Source of the DNA: Dugong dugon
Taxonomy: Eukaryota; Chordata; Mammalia; Sirenia; Dugongidae
Assembly: GCA_030035585.1 (NCBI GenBank)
Contig: CM057463.1
Span: 135,750,736-135,814,735, forward strand
Length of the DNA: 64,000 nucleotides
Direction: 5' to 3'
Positions 1 to 9,882 of this stretch are shown piece after piece (the stretch's first letter is position 1; every line of letters starts with the position of its first letter). The translations under genes were made by a program, and so were the position numbers. The notes below the pieces were generated by a model that ran no database searches, was not told the origin of the DNA, and saw only the letters and a program-made list of their open reading frames with translations.

Positions 1-332
1 GTGAGATTGTTAACCATTGTCATAGGGCAACATTTGTAGTAACTGTTAAATGAGAAACTATTTTGTTCTGTAAGCCTTCATCTTAAGTGAGAATATTAGC
101 ACAACTGGAAGAGCGTAGTCAATGTCACTGAACTGTGCATGTAGAAATTTTTGAAATGGTGTATCTTTGGTTATGTTTATTTTCACCAGAAAAAAAAAAA
201 AGGTTGAGAAGTTAGAGGGTTGATATGTTGTGGGGTTGTTAACCAATATCATAAAACAACATGTGTACTACTGTTTCATGAGAAACTATTTGTTCTGTAA
301 GCCTTCACCTGAAGTACAATTAAAAAAAAAAA
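1..332 (+). mobile_element. 3' end of an L1 LINE (3' UTR and A-tail), 5' part outside window
   Basis: Read on the plus strand this is the reverse complement of 30493-30840, the 3' terminus of the young L1 described below. It shares the block with gtaagccttcatcttaagtg, the internal poly-A tract (191-202) and the final repeat unit ending cacctgaagtac. It closes with an A-run at about 320-331, the expected L1 tail. The very next recognisable sequence is mitochondrial ND2 (from about 343). The 5' part of the L1 lies before the window, so neither length nor target-site duplication can be judged. Confidence 0.9.
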
Positions 333-342
333 GAAGTGTGAG

Positions 343-939
343 GGATGGGTTGTACACTAGAATAGTTAGTATTCCGCCCATTTGGGCAATGGAAGAGTAA
401 GCTAGAATTTTTTGTAGTTCGGTTTGGTTAAGGCCTCCCCAGCCTCCTACTAAAATTGAGAGGAGGCCTTTAATAACAAGAAAGTTGATATTGATGGAGA
501 GGGTGATTTGGCATAGAATTGATAGTGGTGCCAATTTTTGTCAAGTGAGTAGGATTATTCTTGCGGTTAATTTAATTCCTTGGGTTACCTCTGGCACTCA
601 GAAGTGGAATGGAGCTAAGCCTAGTTTTATTATTAATGCTGCCAGGGCTATGCCTGAAGCTTTTGGAGAGAATAGTTTAGTGATTGATCATTGTCCTGAG
701 AGTATCAAGTTGGTCATGATGGCCATTATAAGTAGTATGGATGTGATGGCTTGAGTTAGAAAATATTTTGTGGCTGCTTCTGTGGATCGTGGGTTGTAGG
801 TTTTGGTTAAGATAGGGATGATAGTGAATATATTTATTTCTAAACCTATTCAGGCTAGTAATCAATGGGAACTAAATATCGTAATTATTGTTCTTATTAT
901 TAGGATTGTTAAGATTATGCTATGGACTAGGGGGTTTAT
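343..939 (-). pseudogene. ND2: NUMT ND2 (NADH dehydrogenase 2), N-terminal ~198 codons
   Basis: In mitochondrial code the minus strand reads from an ATA start at 939, directly after tRNA-Met. The segment FHFWVPEVTQG and the later [15 protein letters not shown] and [12 protein letters not shown] are typical ND2, a proton-pumping subunit of respiratory complex I. The copy is truncated at the L1 tail, leaving a little over half of the usual ~347 residues. TGA-for-Trp codons stop it in the nuclear code. Non-functional. Confidence 0.93.
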
Positions 940-1008
940 TAGTACGGGAAGGGTATAACCCAACATTTTCAGGGTCTGGGCCCGATAGCTTATTTAGCTG
1001 ACCTTACT
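940..1008 (-). pseudogene. NUMT tRNA-Met
   Basis: The minus strand begins agtaaggtcagctaaataag and ends cccgtacta, the mammalian mitochondrial tRNA-Met pattern, 69 nt. It abuts ND2 exactly as in mtDNA. As a nuclear copy without mitochondrial promoters it is a tRNA pseudogene. Confidence 0.92.
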
Positions 1009-1010
1009 AG

Positions 1011-1082
1011 TAGAATGTGGTGTAAGTGGTAGCACGAAGATTTTTGGATTCTTAGCTTTAGTTTCAAATCCTATAATTCTAG
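1011..1082 (+). pseudogene. NUMT tRNA-Gln
   Basis: The plus strand starts tagaatgtggtgtaagtgg, has the anticodon loop ttttggatt, and ends attctag. This is mitochondrial tRNA-Gln, 72 nt, encoded opposite to its tRNA neighbours as in vertebrate mtDNA. Confidence 0.92.
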
Positions 1083-1148
1083 AAATAAGAGGATTTAAAC
1101 CTCTATGATTTACTCTATCAAAGTAACTCTTTTGTCAGGCATATTTCT
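1081..1148 (-). pseudogene. NUMT tRNA-Ile
   Basis: The minus strand begins agaaatatgcctgacaaaag and contains the GAT anticodon loop region ttgatagag. It lies between ND1 and tRNA-Gln with the small overlaps usual for this cluster. Confidence 0.92.
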
Positions 1149-2095
1149 TTATGTTTGTGGGGGAATGCATGCAAGTATAATGGGGATTGAGACGTGTCAT
1201 ATGCATAGGGCTAGTGTGAGGGGCAAGAAGCTTTTTCATAGGAGATGTATGAGTTGGTCATATCGAAATCGTGGATACGATGCTTGTACTCAGAGGAAGC
1301 AAATGGTTAGTAGAGAGGTTTTGAAAATAAAGTTGGTGACATAGATTTCTGGTATTAGGGGGTTATGAAATGCTCCTAGGAATACAATAGTTGTGAGGGC
1401 ATTTATTATGATAATGTTGGCATATTCAGCTATGAAGAAAAGGGAAAATGGTCCGGTGGCATGTTCTACGTTGAAGCCTGATACGAGTTCTGATTCTCCT
1501 TCAGTTAGATCTAATGGGGTACGGCTGGTTTCTGCTAGGGTTGAGATAAATCATATCATAGCTAGTGGTCAGAGTGGGAAGATTAGTCATAAGTGTTCTT
1601 GGGTGGTGGTTAGGGTGGATAGTGTAAACGACCCGTTTATAATTGGTAGGAGGATAATCGCTAGTGAAACTTGGTAGGGGATGGTTTGGGCTACTTCTTG
1701 TAAGCTTCCAATAGGGCATATTTGGAGTTTGATGCTCAGCCTGATCATAGGGTGGAGTAGACGGCTAGACTTGAGATTGCTAGGATGAACAGTGCCTAAG
1801 TTTATGTTGACTAGTGGGTATGCTATTGGAAGTGGGATTCATATGGTTAGGGCTAGGGTTAGGGCTAGAATGGGGGCGATGGTAAATATTAGTTTTGAGG
1901 AGGTCAAAGGTTGTAATGGTTCTTTAATGAAAAGTTTAACTGCATCTGTGAAGGGTTGAAGAAGACCATAAGGTCCTACGACGTTAGGGCCTTTGTGGAG
2001 TTGTATGTAGCCTAGGACTTTGCGTTCAATTAGAGTTAGAAATGCCACAGCTAGGAGAATTGGTATAATTGTGAAAATAGGTTGATTAAGAACAC
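1149..2095 (-). pseudogene. ND1: NUMT ND1 (NADH dehydrogenase 1), near full length with frameshifts
   Basis: Complex I membrane subunit. In mitochondrial code the minus strand carries [48 protein letters not shown] and the end ACIPPQT followed by TAA at 1149-1151. These are the quinone-chamber loops conserved in all ND1. The length (~947 bp) is close to the normal ~957 bp. I see small frameshifts near 2065, near 1797 and around 1700, and TGA codons where Trp is expected. The start falls at about 2095 next to tRNA-Leu, where GTG replaces ATG. Long open stretches between the breaks suggest a NUMT of moderate rather than great age. Confidence 0.94.
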
Positions 2096-2170
2096 TGTTT
2101 AGAAGCAGAAATGAACCTCAGGTTATAAAGGCTTAAGTTTTATGTAATTACCGATCTCTGCCATCTTAAC
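2096..2170 (-). pseudogene. NUMT tRNA-Leu(UUR)
   Basis: The minus strand begins gttaagatggcagagatcgg, with the anticodon region acttaagcc, and ends cttctaaaca (75 nt). This is the standard tRNA-Leu(UUR) between 16S rRNA and ND1. The gttaagatggcagag stretch also contains the tridecamer site that in functional mtDNA binds the transcription terminator MTERF1. Confidence 0.92.
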
Positions 2171-3725
2171 AAGCCCTGGTCTTGGGCAGGATTGGTCGAC
2201 TTGTTTAAATTGAGATTAATTCATAAATTAAGTTTAAGGCGCTCTGGAGGAGTTGACCTTATTTCTCTTATCCTTCGTACTGGGATAAATGGCATATAGA
2301 TAGAAATTGACCTGGATTACTCTGGTTTGAACTCAGATCACGTAGGACTTTAATCGTTAAACAGACGAACTTTCAATAGTTGCTGCACCATTGGGATGTC
2401 CTGATCCAACATCGAGGTCTTAAACCCTATTGTAGATATGGACTCTAAAATAGGATTGCGCTGTTATCCCTAGGGTAACTTGTTCTCTTGATCAATAATT
2501 GGGTCTATAAATGATTTAAAAACTTCGACTGGTTAAGTCTGGGTTATAATATCATTAGGAGGTTTTTTTATTCTCTGAGGTCACCCCAACCAAAATTGTT
2601 AGTTCACTAAAATATTAGGTTATGCCCGGGGTGGGAGGGAGTATAAGTTTTATAGTTAACTAATTAATTTAAGCTCCATAGGGTCTTCTCGTTTTATAGG
2701 TGTATCCTCGCCTCTTCACAGGGAGGTAAATTTCACTGATTGGAAGAAAGAGACAGACCCTCGTGTGGCCAATCATACAAGTCCCTAATTAAGGAACAAA
2801 TGATTATGCTGCCTTTCCACTGTCAGAGTACCGTGGCCATTAAACGTGTGTCACTGGGCAGGCAGTGCTTCAAATACTTAGTATGCTAGAGGTGATGTTT
2901 TTGGTAAACAGGAGGGGTCTGTGTCTGCTGAGTTATTTTACTTCCTTTAATCTTTCCCTTTGAGCATACCTGTGTTGGGTTAACAATAAGTGGAATAAGG
3001 TACTAATTGGTGGGTTGGTTTATTAGATTGTTAACTATCAGTGGGCATCTGTTCTGATATGCAGGGAGCAATAGTTCTTGTTACTTATATTAACATTATT
3101 TCTTCTATTTAAAAATAGATTAGTCCAGTATTAGAGCTAGGAGGTGGCTGATTTTGGGGGTATTTATAAATCTGAAGATGTTGCGCTTTAACACTTTCTC
3201 AATTGATGGCTGCTTCTAGGCCAACTATGAAATAGAATATGCTTACTCTCTAGTTAAGGTTGTATCCTGTGTCAAAAGAGCTGTACCTATTCTGAATAAC
3301 TCTAAAGTTTACATGACGGATTAATATTTCTTTTGGTAAATTTTAGGTAGAACTGAAATTCTATTCTGGACAACCAGCTATCACCAGGCTCGATTGGCTT
3401 TTCACCTCTAACTGTAGGTCTTCTCAGTATTTTGCTACATAGACAAGTTAGTCCTTCAGACTTCCTGCAGGTAACTCATCTGGTTTCAGGGTTTCTGGCT
3501 ACAGTTCGCTGTGTCAGATTATCCTAGTTAATTCATTATGCAAAAGGTAAAAGGGTTAATCTTTGCTGTTTTGTACTATAAATTCGTCTTTCATCTTTCC
3601 CTTACGGTACTGTCTCTATAGCGCCTAGATTTAATTTCTATCTCCTATACTTTTACTGGTAATTGAATGTTTTAATTTAGTTGATTGTGATAGTTGAGTT
3701 TAGGGGAAGCTGGTCTAGGTTTAGT
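2171..3725 (-). pseudogene. NUMT 16S (large-subunit) mitochondrial rRNA
   Basis: About 1555 bp between tRNA-Val and tRNA-Leu(UUR). Landmark plus-strand blocks include the complement of the conserved peptidyl-transferase region around 2400-2480 (ttgcgctgttatccctaggg). Length matches mammalian mt 16S (~1.57 kb), so there is no large deletion. It has no mitochondrial promoter here and should be treated as a pseudogene; it may attract mtDNA-derived reads or primers. Confidence 0.94.
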
Positions 3726-3794
3726 TCAAAGTGGTCAATGTTAAATGAAATCTTCTGGGTGTAGGCCAGGTGCCTTAAGTTAAGCTACACTTTG
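3726..3794 (-). pseudogene. NUMT tRNA-Val
   Basis: The minus strand begins caaagtgtagcttaacttaa and ends gaccactttga, 69 nt, located between 12S and 16S as in all vertebrate mtDNA. Confidence 0.91.
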
Positions 3795-4751
3795 AGTGAT
3801 CCAAGCACACTTTCCAGTATGTTTACCTTGTTATGACTTATCTCCTTTCATATCTGGTTAAGTTTGAATATGGTTGCGTAGTTATAAATATTTGAGAAGG
3901 GTGATGGGTGGTGTGTGTGTGCTTCATGGCCTGATTCAATTAAGCTCTCTGTTCTTAATTTACTGCTAAATCCTCCTTCAGTCATTCATTTTCATAATGA
4001 TGTTCATTTAGTGATGTTCTTGAAAAGAAAATGTAGCCCATCGTAGACCACGACATGGGCTACACATTGACCTAACTTTTGTAAGGTTATTATTGAGCTT
4101 ACTTTTATACCTTTTAAGGGTTTGATGAAGATGGCGGTATATAGACTGAATTAGCAAGTGGTGGTGAGGTTTATCGGGGTTTCTCGATTAGGGGACAGGC
4201 TCCTCTAGGGGGATGTAAAGCACCGCCAAGTCCTTTGAGTTTTAAGCCTTTGCTAGTAGTTCTCTGGCGAATAACTTTGTTGGCAGTTATTGAAGTTTAG
4301 GGCTAAGCATAGGGGGGTATCTAATCCCAGTTTGTGTCTTAGCTTTCGTGTATTCAGAGCTAGTAAAGTCACTTTCATAGGTTATTTTTGTCAAATCTTT
4401 GGCTTTTTACAGCTTAGACTCGATTTAACTTTATTTTTTGTTTTGTTCCTAAACTCGCTTTATGCAGGTGCTTATTAATTTGGGTTAATCGTATGACTGC
4501 AGTGGCTGGCACGAAATTGACCAATCCTTTATTAGTATAGCTTAGTCAAACTTTCATTTATAGCTAATTTTTTGCTACTGCTGTATCCCGTGGGGGTGTG
4601 GCTGAACAAGGTATTATGTGCTACATGAGTGTGTGCTTGATACCCGCTCCTTCTGATCAGTCATAATTTAAAGGGCATTCTCACTGGTGTGTGGATACTT
4701 GCATGTATAAGCTTACTAAAAACTAGTAAGAATGCCAGGACCAAACCTTTG
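3795..4751 (-). pseudogene. NUMT 12S (small-subunit) mitochondrial rRNA
   Basis: About 957 bp between tRNA-Phe and tRNA-Val, the normal mammalian 12S length. The block near 4310-4335 (ggggggtatctaatcccagt) is the complement of the universally conserved 12S core used for metazoan primers. The conserved 3' region lies near 3830. No large indels are evident. Confidence 0.94.
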
Positions 4752-4819
4752 TGTTTATGGCACTGAGGGGCTCATCCAGGCACCTTCAGCGCCTTGCTTT
4801 GGGTTTAAGCTACATTAAT
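4752..4819 (-). pseudogene. NUMT tRNA-Phe
   Basis: The minus strand reads attaatgtagcttaaaccc and ends ccataaacac; it precedes 12S as in functional mtDNA. Positions are good to a base or two because the first base appears changed. Confidence 0.9.
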
Positions 4820-5887
4820 AGGGACGCTTCAAGAACTACTTTAGAGCAAATTGTAAGGTTTAGGAATTTCAAATCTAGGGACGTAGCTCTTAAAAAGAAA
4901 GTAAATTAATTAAAGTGGCATATTGGTATTAGGGGAAAAAGGAGTTGTCTCAATTAATTAAAATACTGGTAAGTGAATTTTTGTAGTTTGCCTGTATCCT
5001 TTCTCAACTATGGTATATCTTGCTTTTGGGGTTTGACAAGATAAAAAAATACTTATAGAAATCTAGTCAAGGGTAATTAAGTGGGGTATAGAGGTTTGTG
5101 TGAGATAATTCCATGGTTTAACATACGTATGCATGTGCGTACGCGTGTACATGTGCATGTGCGTATGCACATTTGCTGGGAATTTGGGTTTAGTAAATTT
5201 TACGTCCTCGAACATTGACTGAATAACACCTTATGGGAAATTGTGCCAGAGCTTAATATTCAATTTAAGCTCAGCTACAAGTTATTTGACTGTGTTAGGG
5301 CCTCAGATGGCCAAAGCTGAGTCACAGTATCCCCAAAAGTTAAAAATACCAAATGCACCACAGTTATGTTATGATCATGGGCAGATTAGTCATTAGTCCA
5401 TCGAGATGTCTTATTTAAGGGTAATGAGTGGGCGATTTTAAGTGAGGTGGCCCTGAAGAAAGAACCAGAAGCCAGGTATAGATTCAGGATAGAAACCCCC
5501 GCAAGTTATGGACCTGGAGCGAGAAAAGAGGCATAACCTGAGTGGGTTGTTGGTTTCTTGAAGCTTGGTGACCAAGGATTGGTTAATGGAGGTGATAAGC
5601 ATGTTGACAAGAGCTATGTCAGAGAAGTGCTTTGTATGATAAAGGACCTAATGTACTATGCAATGTCAAGAAGCTAATTGAGATAAGAATATTCATGGTA
5701 TGGTAAATGTAATGGGTATTGATCATGGTAAGTTCTACAGCATGAATCCTACAGTACTTGCTTATACGCATGGGGTATACAATGTGATGCACAATTATAT
5801 ACAGAATGGGGTATGCAAGAAAAAGCATATATAGTACAACTAATGGGGAGATACACATAATGCACGATGCACATAGCAAGTTTAAAT
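4820..5887 (-). other. NUMT mitochondrial control region (D-loop)
   Basis: About 1068 bp non-coding between tRNA-Phe and tRNA-Pro, where the heavy-strand origin, promoters and conserved sequence blocks sit in mtDNA. Around 5122-5172 there is an alternating purine/pyrimidine stretch of short gtacgcgtgtac and gcatgtgcgtatgc-like units. I read this as a remnant of the tandem repeat array found in elephant control regions, here reduced to a few degenerate units. The central part (5440-5600) is the best conserved. No function is expected in the nucleus. Confidence 0.85.
5122..5172. repeat. Degenerate short tandem repeat inside the NUMT control region
   Basis: Units resembling tacgtatgcatgtgcg recur with alternating purines and pyrimidines. 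It corresponds in position (tRNA-Phe side of the control region) to the variable-number repeat of proboscidean mtDNA. Confidence 0.6.
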
Positions 5888-5954
5888 CAGGGAATAGTTT
5901 AAGCCGAATTTCAGCTTTGGGTGTTGACAGTGGAGTGGATAGCTTCTTCCCTGA
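5888..5954 (+). pseudogene. NUMT tRNA-Pro
   Basis: The plus strand starts cagggaatagtttaagccg, has the anticodon loop gctttgggtg, and ends ttccctga (67 nt). It is light-strand encoded as expected, on the control-region side of tRNA-Thr. Confidence 0.92.
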
Positions 5955-5955
5955 A

Positions 5956-6022
5956 TGTCCTTGGAAGATAAATCTACATTTATGGTTTACAAGACCATTG
6001 TAATAAGTTATACTACGAGGAC
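5956..6022 (-). pseudogene. NUMT tRNA-Thr
   Basis: The minus strand begins gtcctcgtagtataactt, has the anticodon region tcttgtaaacc and ends ccaaggaca. It sits between CYTB and tRNA-Pro. Confidence 0.92.
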
Positions 6023-6024
6023 CT

Positions 6025-7147
6025 TCATTTAAGGAGGTTGTTTTCAATTAGACCTGCAATGGGCATAAAGATCAGGATGATGGGAAAGTATAGGATTGAG
6101 GCTAGTTGGCCAATAATGATGTATGGTGTTCTACTGGTTGGCCGCCGATTCATGTAAGTGTGATTAAGTCACTACTAGGATTCAGAACAGACACTGGCTG
6201 AGTGGTTGAAATATTAGGCTTCGTTGTTTGGATGTGTGGAGAAGTGGGAGTAGTGCTAAGATTAGAACAGAGAGGACTAGGGCTAAGACTCCTCCGACTT
6301 TGTTGGGGATAGATCGAAGGATGGCGTATGCAGATAGGAAGTATCATTCTGGCTTATTGTGGGATGGGGTGCTTAGTGGGTTGGCTGGTGTATAATTGTC
6401 CGAATCTCCTAGTATGTCCGGGGAAAATAGGGTTAGTAGGAGTAAGAATGAGATGAGGAAGAAGAAGCCTAGGAGGTCTTTGATGAGTAGTAGGGGTGGA
6501 ATGGAATTTTGTCTGAGTCAGAGATGAGTCCTGTTGGGTTGTTTGATCCTGTTTCATGGAGGAATAGGAGGTGGACTGCTACTAGGGCAGTTACGACGAA
6601 GGGTAGGATAAAGTGGAAGGCAAAGAATCGGGTAAGGGTGGCTTTGTCTACCGAGAATCCTCCTCAGATTCATTCAACTAAGTCGGTGCCAATGTAGGGG
6701 ATTGCTGACAGAAGGTTGGTAATTAAGGTTACTCCTCAGAATATTTGTTCTCATGGGAGGACATATCCTATGAAGGTGGTGGCTATGACTGTGAATAGTA
6801 GTACAATTCTGATGTTTCAGCTTTCTAGGTATAGGTAGGAGCCGTAGTAAATTCCGCGACCAATGTGGGCGTATAGGCAGATGAAAAATATTGATGCTCC
6901 GTTGGCATAGAGGTATCGGATGATTCAGCCATAGGTTACATCTTGGCAGATATTGGTGACTGATGAGAATGCAATTAGTGTATCTGATATATAATGTATG
7001 GCTAGGAATAGCCCTATGAGGATTTGGATGATTAGGCATGCTCCAAGAAGCGAACCGAAATTTCATCATGTTTGAGGGGGTGGGGAGATCAATGAAGGAG
7101 TGGTGGAGAATTTTAATTAGTGGGTGTGATTTTCAGATGTTGGTCAT
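6025..7147 (-). pseudogene. CYTB: NUMT CYTB (cytochrome b), near full length, frameshifted
   Basis: Complex III subunit that carries both haems. In mitochondrial code the minus strand starts ATG at 7147 (MTNI-W-KSHPLIKI) and continues through FIDLPTPSN. Near 7070 about 8 bp that should encode part of the conserved STWWNFGS motif appear to be missing, shifting the frame. Downstream the shifted frame carries [49 protein letters not shown] and IPYIGTDLVEW, the expected haem-binding helix region. The length of ~1123 bp is close to the normal ~1137 bp. It ends beside tRNA-Thr. Non-functional. Confidence 0.93.
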
Positions 7148-7152
7148 TAGTA

Positions 7153-7221
7153 GTGCTTATAGTTGAAAAACAACAGTGATTTTTCATGTCATTGGTTATG
7201 GTTATAGTCCATGTAGGAATA
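7153..7221 (+). pseudogene. NUMT tRNA-Glu
   Basis: The plus strand reads gtgcttatagttgaaaaac with the TTC anticodon loop attttttcat and ends gtaggaata, 69 nt. It lies between CYTB and ND6 on the light-strand side as in mtDNA. Confidence 0.9.
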
Positions 7222-7396
7222 ATGATATATGTAGTTTTTGTGATGAGTGCTCTTCTTGTGGTTTGTTTTATTGGGTTTTCTTCAAAGCCTTCTCCTATTT
7301 ATGGGGGCTTGGGGTTAATTGTTAGCAGGGGAATCGGGTGTGGTATTATTGTAAATTTTGGTGTGTCTTTTTTAGGGTTAATGATATATATATTTT
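7222..7396 (+). pseudogene. ND6: NUMT ND6 fragment, first ~58 codons
   Basis: Starts ATG at 7222 immediately after tRNA-Glu. The reading contains CFIGFSSKPSPIYGGLGLIV and SFLGLM, the conserved N-terminal half of ND6 (complex I). Homology ends near 7390-7400 in a T/A-rich stretch, which is the right-hand NUMT junction. The remaining two thirds of ND6 are absent. Confidence 0.9.
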
Positions 7397-8344
7397 TTTA
7401 AATTTAGAAAAAATTTTTAAAAATTAAGTATATCACTTTCCCATTACATCCAAAATGCACTTTTTACATCACTTCCCCATTACATTCGAAATGTCCTTTT
7501 TCCAGGTAATTTGCCTGGATGAATCAAACCAGAGATCTCAGATAATCACACTCTAAAGTTCCTAAAGGACGAGAACTAGGAAAACATAGACACTGCGTCT
7601 GAAGATGAGCCGTCTGGCTTCAGATTTTATTGTGAGGGCTGCACAAAGCCAAATCACCAGGCTGCTGCAAACCTGGGCAAGGTCCACAAGACAAAAGAGA
7701 AAAACGAAAAGAAAAAGGGAATACATTGTCCGTTTTGAGTAACTATTCGATAGTAATTAAATTTATCTCTCTACATGAAACACATTATTAATGTGATTTT
7801 TTAGACCTTCTGGCAACTTACAATACTTGTGTTTATTAAAAAGTAAATTTTTAAAATTAACAAAATCTTTGACATTTTAACTGAAATTCAGGCCTGAGTC
7901 AACTTTAGAAAGACTAAGGATAGGGTGTGAGAGTAAGTTTTATAAAAATGGCACAGAGGCTGGTGCACCGTGCCTGGACATACTTCCTTCTGAGGGTGCT
8001 TTTAGTCTGTCTGCTTCTTTGATTGTCCCTCTGTTTGGCATGGCATGGGTAAGGTGATAACGGGCGGCTTCTTTACAGATACAACCTTCTCCTAAGACGT
8101 CTTCTAAGTAACGTGTTAGCATGCTGAAATCATGAAAAACCTTTCCAAAATTACAATGATATAATACTCTTCTCAACAAAAAATCTTTTGTCATTATCAC
8201 TGATGACATGTAGCTTCTTTAGATCCTTTTCCCTTTCAGAGAAAAATTAATTACAAACAGTACTACACAAATAGTGACTCAGCATAAAACAGATTCTCCC
8301 AAATTCTGCTGATGTGATCAATTCCCTCTATACACTAGAAAATG
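7397..8344. other. NUMT right flank; possible 3' UTR of the EPB41L5 retrocopy
   Basis: 7430-7505 contains a short imperfect direct repeat (cacttt/ttccccattacat, twice ~45 bp apart). From 7790 to 8340 the minus strand is open for 89 codons (8209-7940) and carries an aataaa at about 7835. That would fit the 3' UTR or an alternative 3' end of the adjacent EPB41L5 pseudogene, but I cannot confirm it. No other feature is recognised. Confidence 0.35.
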
Positions 8345-9882
8345 GACACCATCAGCTTGCATGACGCTCATATCTCGATCATGGCTGAATGGCCAGGGAA
8401 GTGAGCATCATGGTGGACTCCTGCCTTCTTCACACCGTGCTCATGGACAGAGTCAGTGTAGTTTCTATGTGCAGTCTGGGGTGGGGGCCAGGCCCTTGTG
8501 CTCCACTGGTGTCCACCACGTTGGCAGCAGTCACTGGCCGCAGACAGCCATTTCCTGTCGTGCTGGTTTCCCCCAGGACTCCGAGGAACATTCTCTTTCT
8601 CCACCAGTGCAGGACCACAGGGAGGGGGAGACATCACAGGCAGAGGAGGTCTCAGACCACACGCCTGTTGGGAGCCATCATTCTGAGTTGAAACATTATT
8701 GTGAACACGGAGTTCTTCAGGTTTTGCGTGTGTTTGCTTTCATTTGTAGAGTTCTTCGAGAATATCGTTTTCTGGGCCTTCTTTTAAAGGTTGCTGATCT
8801 TCTTGCTTTATTGGTTTTTGATGTCTGATACTCAGTTTTCCCACTATATCTAAATCGTGATCCTAATCGAATGAATCCTGATGGATGAGAATTCTTTTGG
8901 ACAGGGCCTCGGAGGCGGAAGAAGGCATGATGTTCCACAGCACATTTCCATAAGTATTGGCATGCTTTTGGGTGTTCCAGTCTAAAGACAAATGTATGTT
9001 CCTGTTCTTTGCCCTGATCATCATCTTCTACAACCACCAGGGTTAATTTATTCTTAAAATCCATTCTGGTTATCTTGGGCCAAAAAAATAAGCCAATTTT
9101 GGTCTCTCCTTCAAACACAAGGACTCCTGTTGGAGTTAGTCCCAAGCTATAGTCATTCCCATCTCTAGCCTTGACCACATGCATGTCAGCTCCATACATT
9201 TCCAGCCACTTGGCTTTATTCAGATAATTGGTTTCAGCTTTTGCTAGTGTCTGACCTCTGTGTTCTTTCCATTTCTCAAAAATAGCCAGCTCCATCTCTT
9301 CAGTGTGAATGGACACAAACCTGAACTCAGATACAAGTTCAGGACTACGCTCAGCAAGATCATAATCACCAAGTTCAGCTTGCAGGTTATATGCTGCCAA
9401 CTGAACTGCTGTATCAAAGGGACATTCTAACTTTCCACTGAGGATATCTTGTTTTAACTAAAGAACAAATAAATACCGCGTTAGCTCTTCAAGAAGATTA
9501 TTTGGTTCTGAGGAATAAAACTTAACTCGAAGATGCAGGCAATAGGGTGAACCAATTTTTACCTGCTTTTTGATGTTCTTTGTACCATCCAACCAATGTG
9601 CTACTTGTGCTGAATCCATAAATCTCAGTCCAAAATAGTCACCTTCAATAAGGTCCAGGTGGTACATGATCTCATCAAACAGCTCCTGTCCTTTGGCTTT
9701 TTCGGCAAGTCCACACTAACATCAGTACCATCCAGGAGGGACACCCGACACGTGATGATGGACTTAGCATCTCCAGCTGCAGGAATGTGTGTGGCAGCTC
9801 GCTGGGCTTCTCGGAGTCGCTCCTTCTCAGCATGCTTACGCGCTGACCACCACCCGAGAGTTTGATGGAAGAAGCTCAGCAT
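8345..9882 (-). pseudogene. EPB41L5: EPB41L5 processed pseudogene (FERM-domain protein)
   Basis: The parent protein is a FERM adaptor (band 4.1-like 5, YMO1) acting at the plasma membrane in epithelial polarity and focal adhesion. The minus strand starts ATG at 9882 with [10 protein letters not shown], then [19 protein letters not shown] and [20 protein letters not shown]. About 1 bp is lost near 9690, shifting into the frame that carries [20 protein letters not shown] and [20 protein letters not shown]. After RYLFVL a glutamine codon has become a stop (~9458). The third open part (9400-8717) holds [52 protein letters not shown] and the FERM-adjacent [16 protein letters not shown]. Homology weakens but continues to ~8350. 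Exons are joined without introns, so this is an L1-mediated retrocopy. It is about 500 codons long, so either it is 5'-complete but 3'-partial, or it derives from the short isoform. Confidence 0.9.

Larger units (their letters stand above)
343..7396 (-). other. NUMT: ~7 kb nuclear copy of mitochondrial DNA (ND2 to ND6)
   Basis: Genes occur in vertebrate mitochondrial order and relative orientation: ND2, tRNA-Met, Gln, Ile, ND1, tRNA-Leu(UUR), 16S, tRNA-Val, 12S, tRNA-Phe, control region, tRNA-Pro, tRNA-Thr, CYTB, tRNA-Glu, ND6. Heavy-strand genes lie on the minus strand; tRNA-Gln, Pro, Glu and ND6 lie on the plus strand. Protein frames use TGA as Trp and ATA as Met, so they are untranslatable in the nucleus. 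They also carry several frameshifts, which points to a nuclear copy rather than contaminating mtDNA. Flanks are nuclear: an L1 A-tail on the left, AT-rich single-copy-like DNA on the right. Both ends break inside genes (ND2 after ~198 codons, ND6 after ~58 codons). Including the control region means the source molecule was spanned across its replication origin region in one piece. Confidence 0.96.

Noticed and set aside
1105-1677. Plus-strand ORFs over the NUMT ND1 region
   Set aside because: Antisense to ND1; nuclear-code openness of mitochondrial complement only.
6150-7069. Minus-strand ORFs in nuclear code over CYTB (Pro/His/Thr-rich)
   Set aside because: Out-of-frame readings of CYTB; the true frame, in mitochondrial code, gives recognisable cytochrome b.
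343-7396. Genuine mitochondrial contig contaminating the assembly
   Set aside because: Frameshifts in ND1 and CYTB, truncated ND2/ND6 and nuclear flanks on both sides argue for a nuclear insertion. Read-level support was not available to me.
8361-8828. Plus-strand ORFs of 62-155 codons
   Set aside because: Antisense to the EPB41L5 pseudogene.
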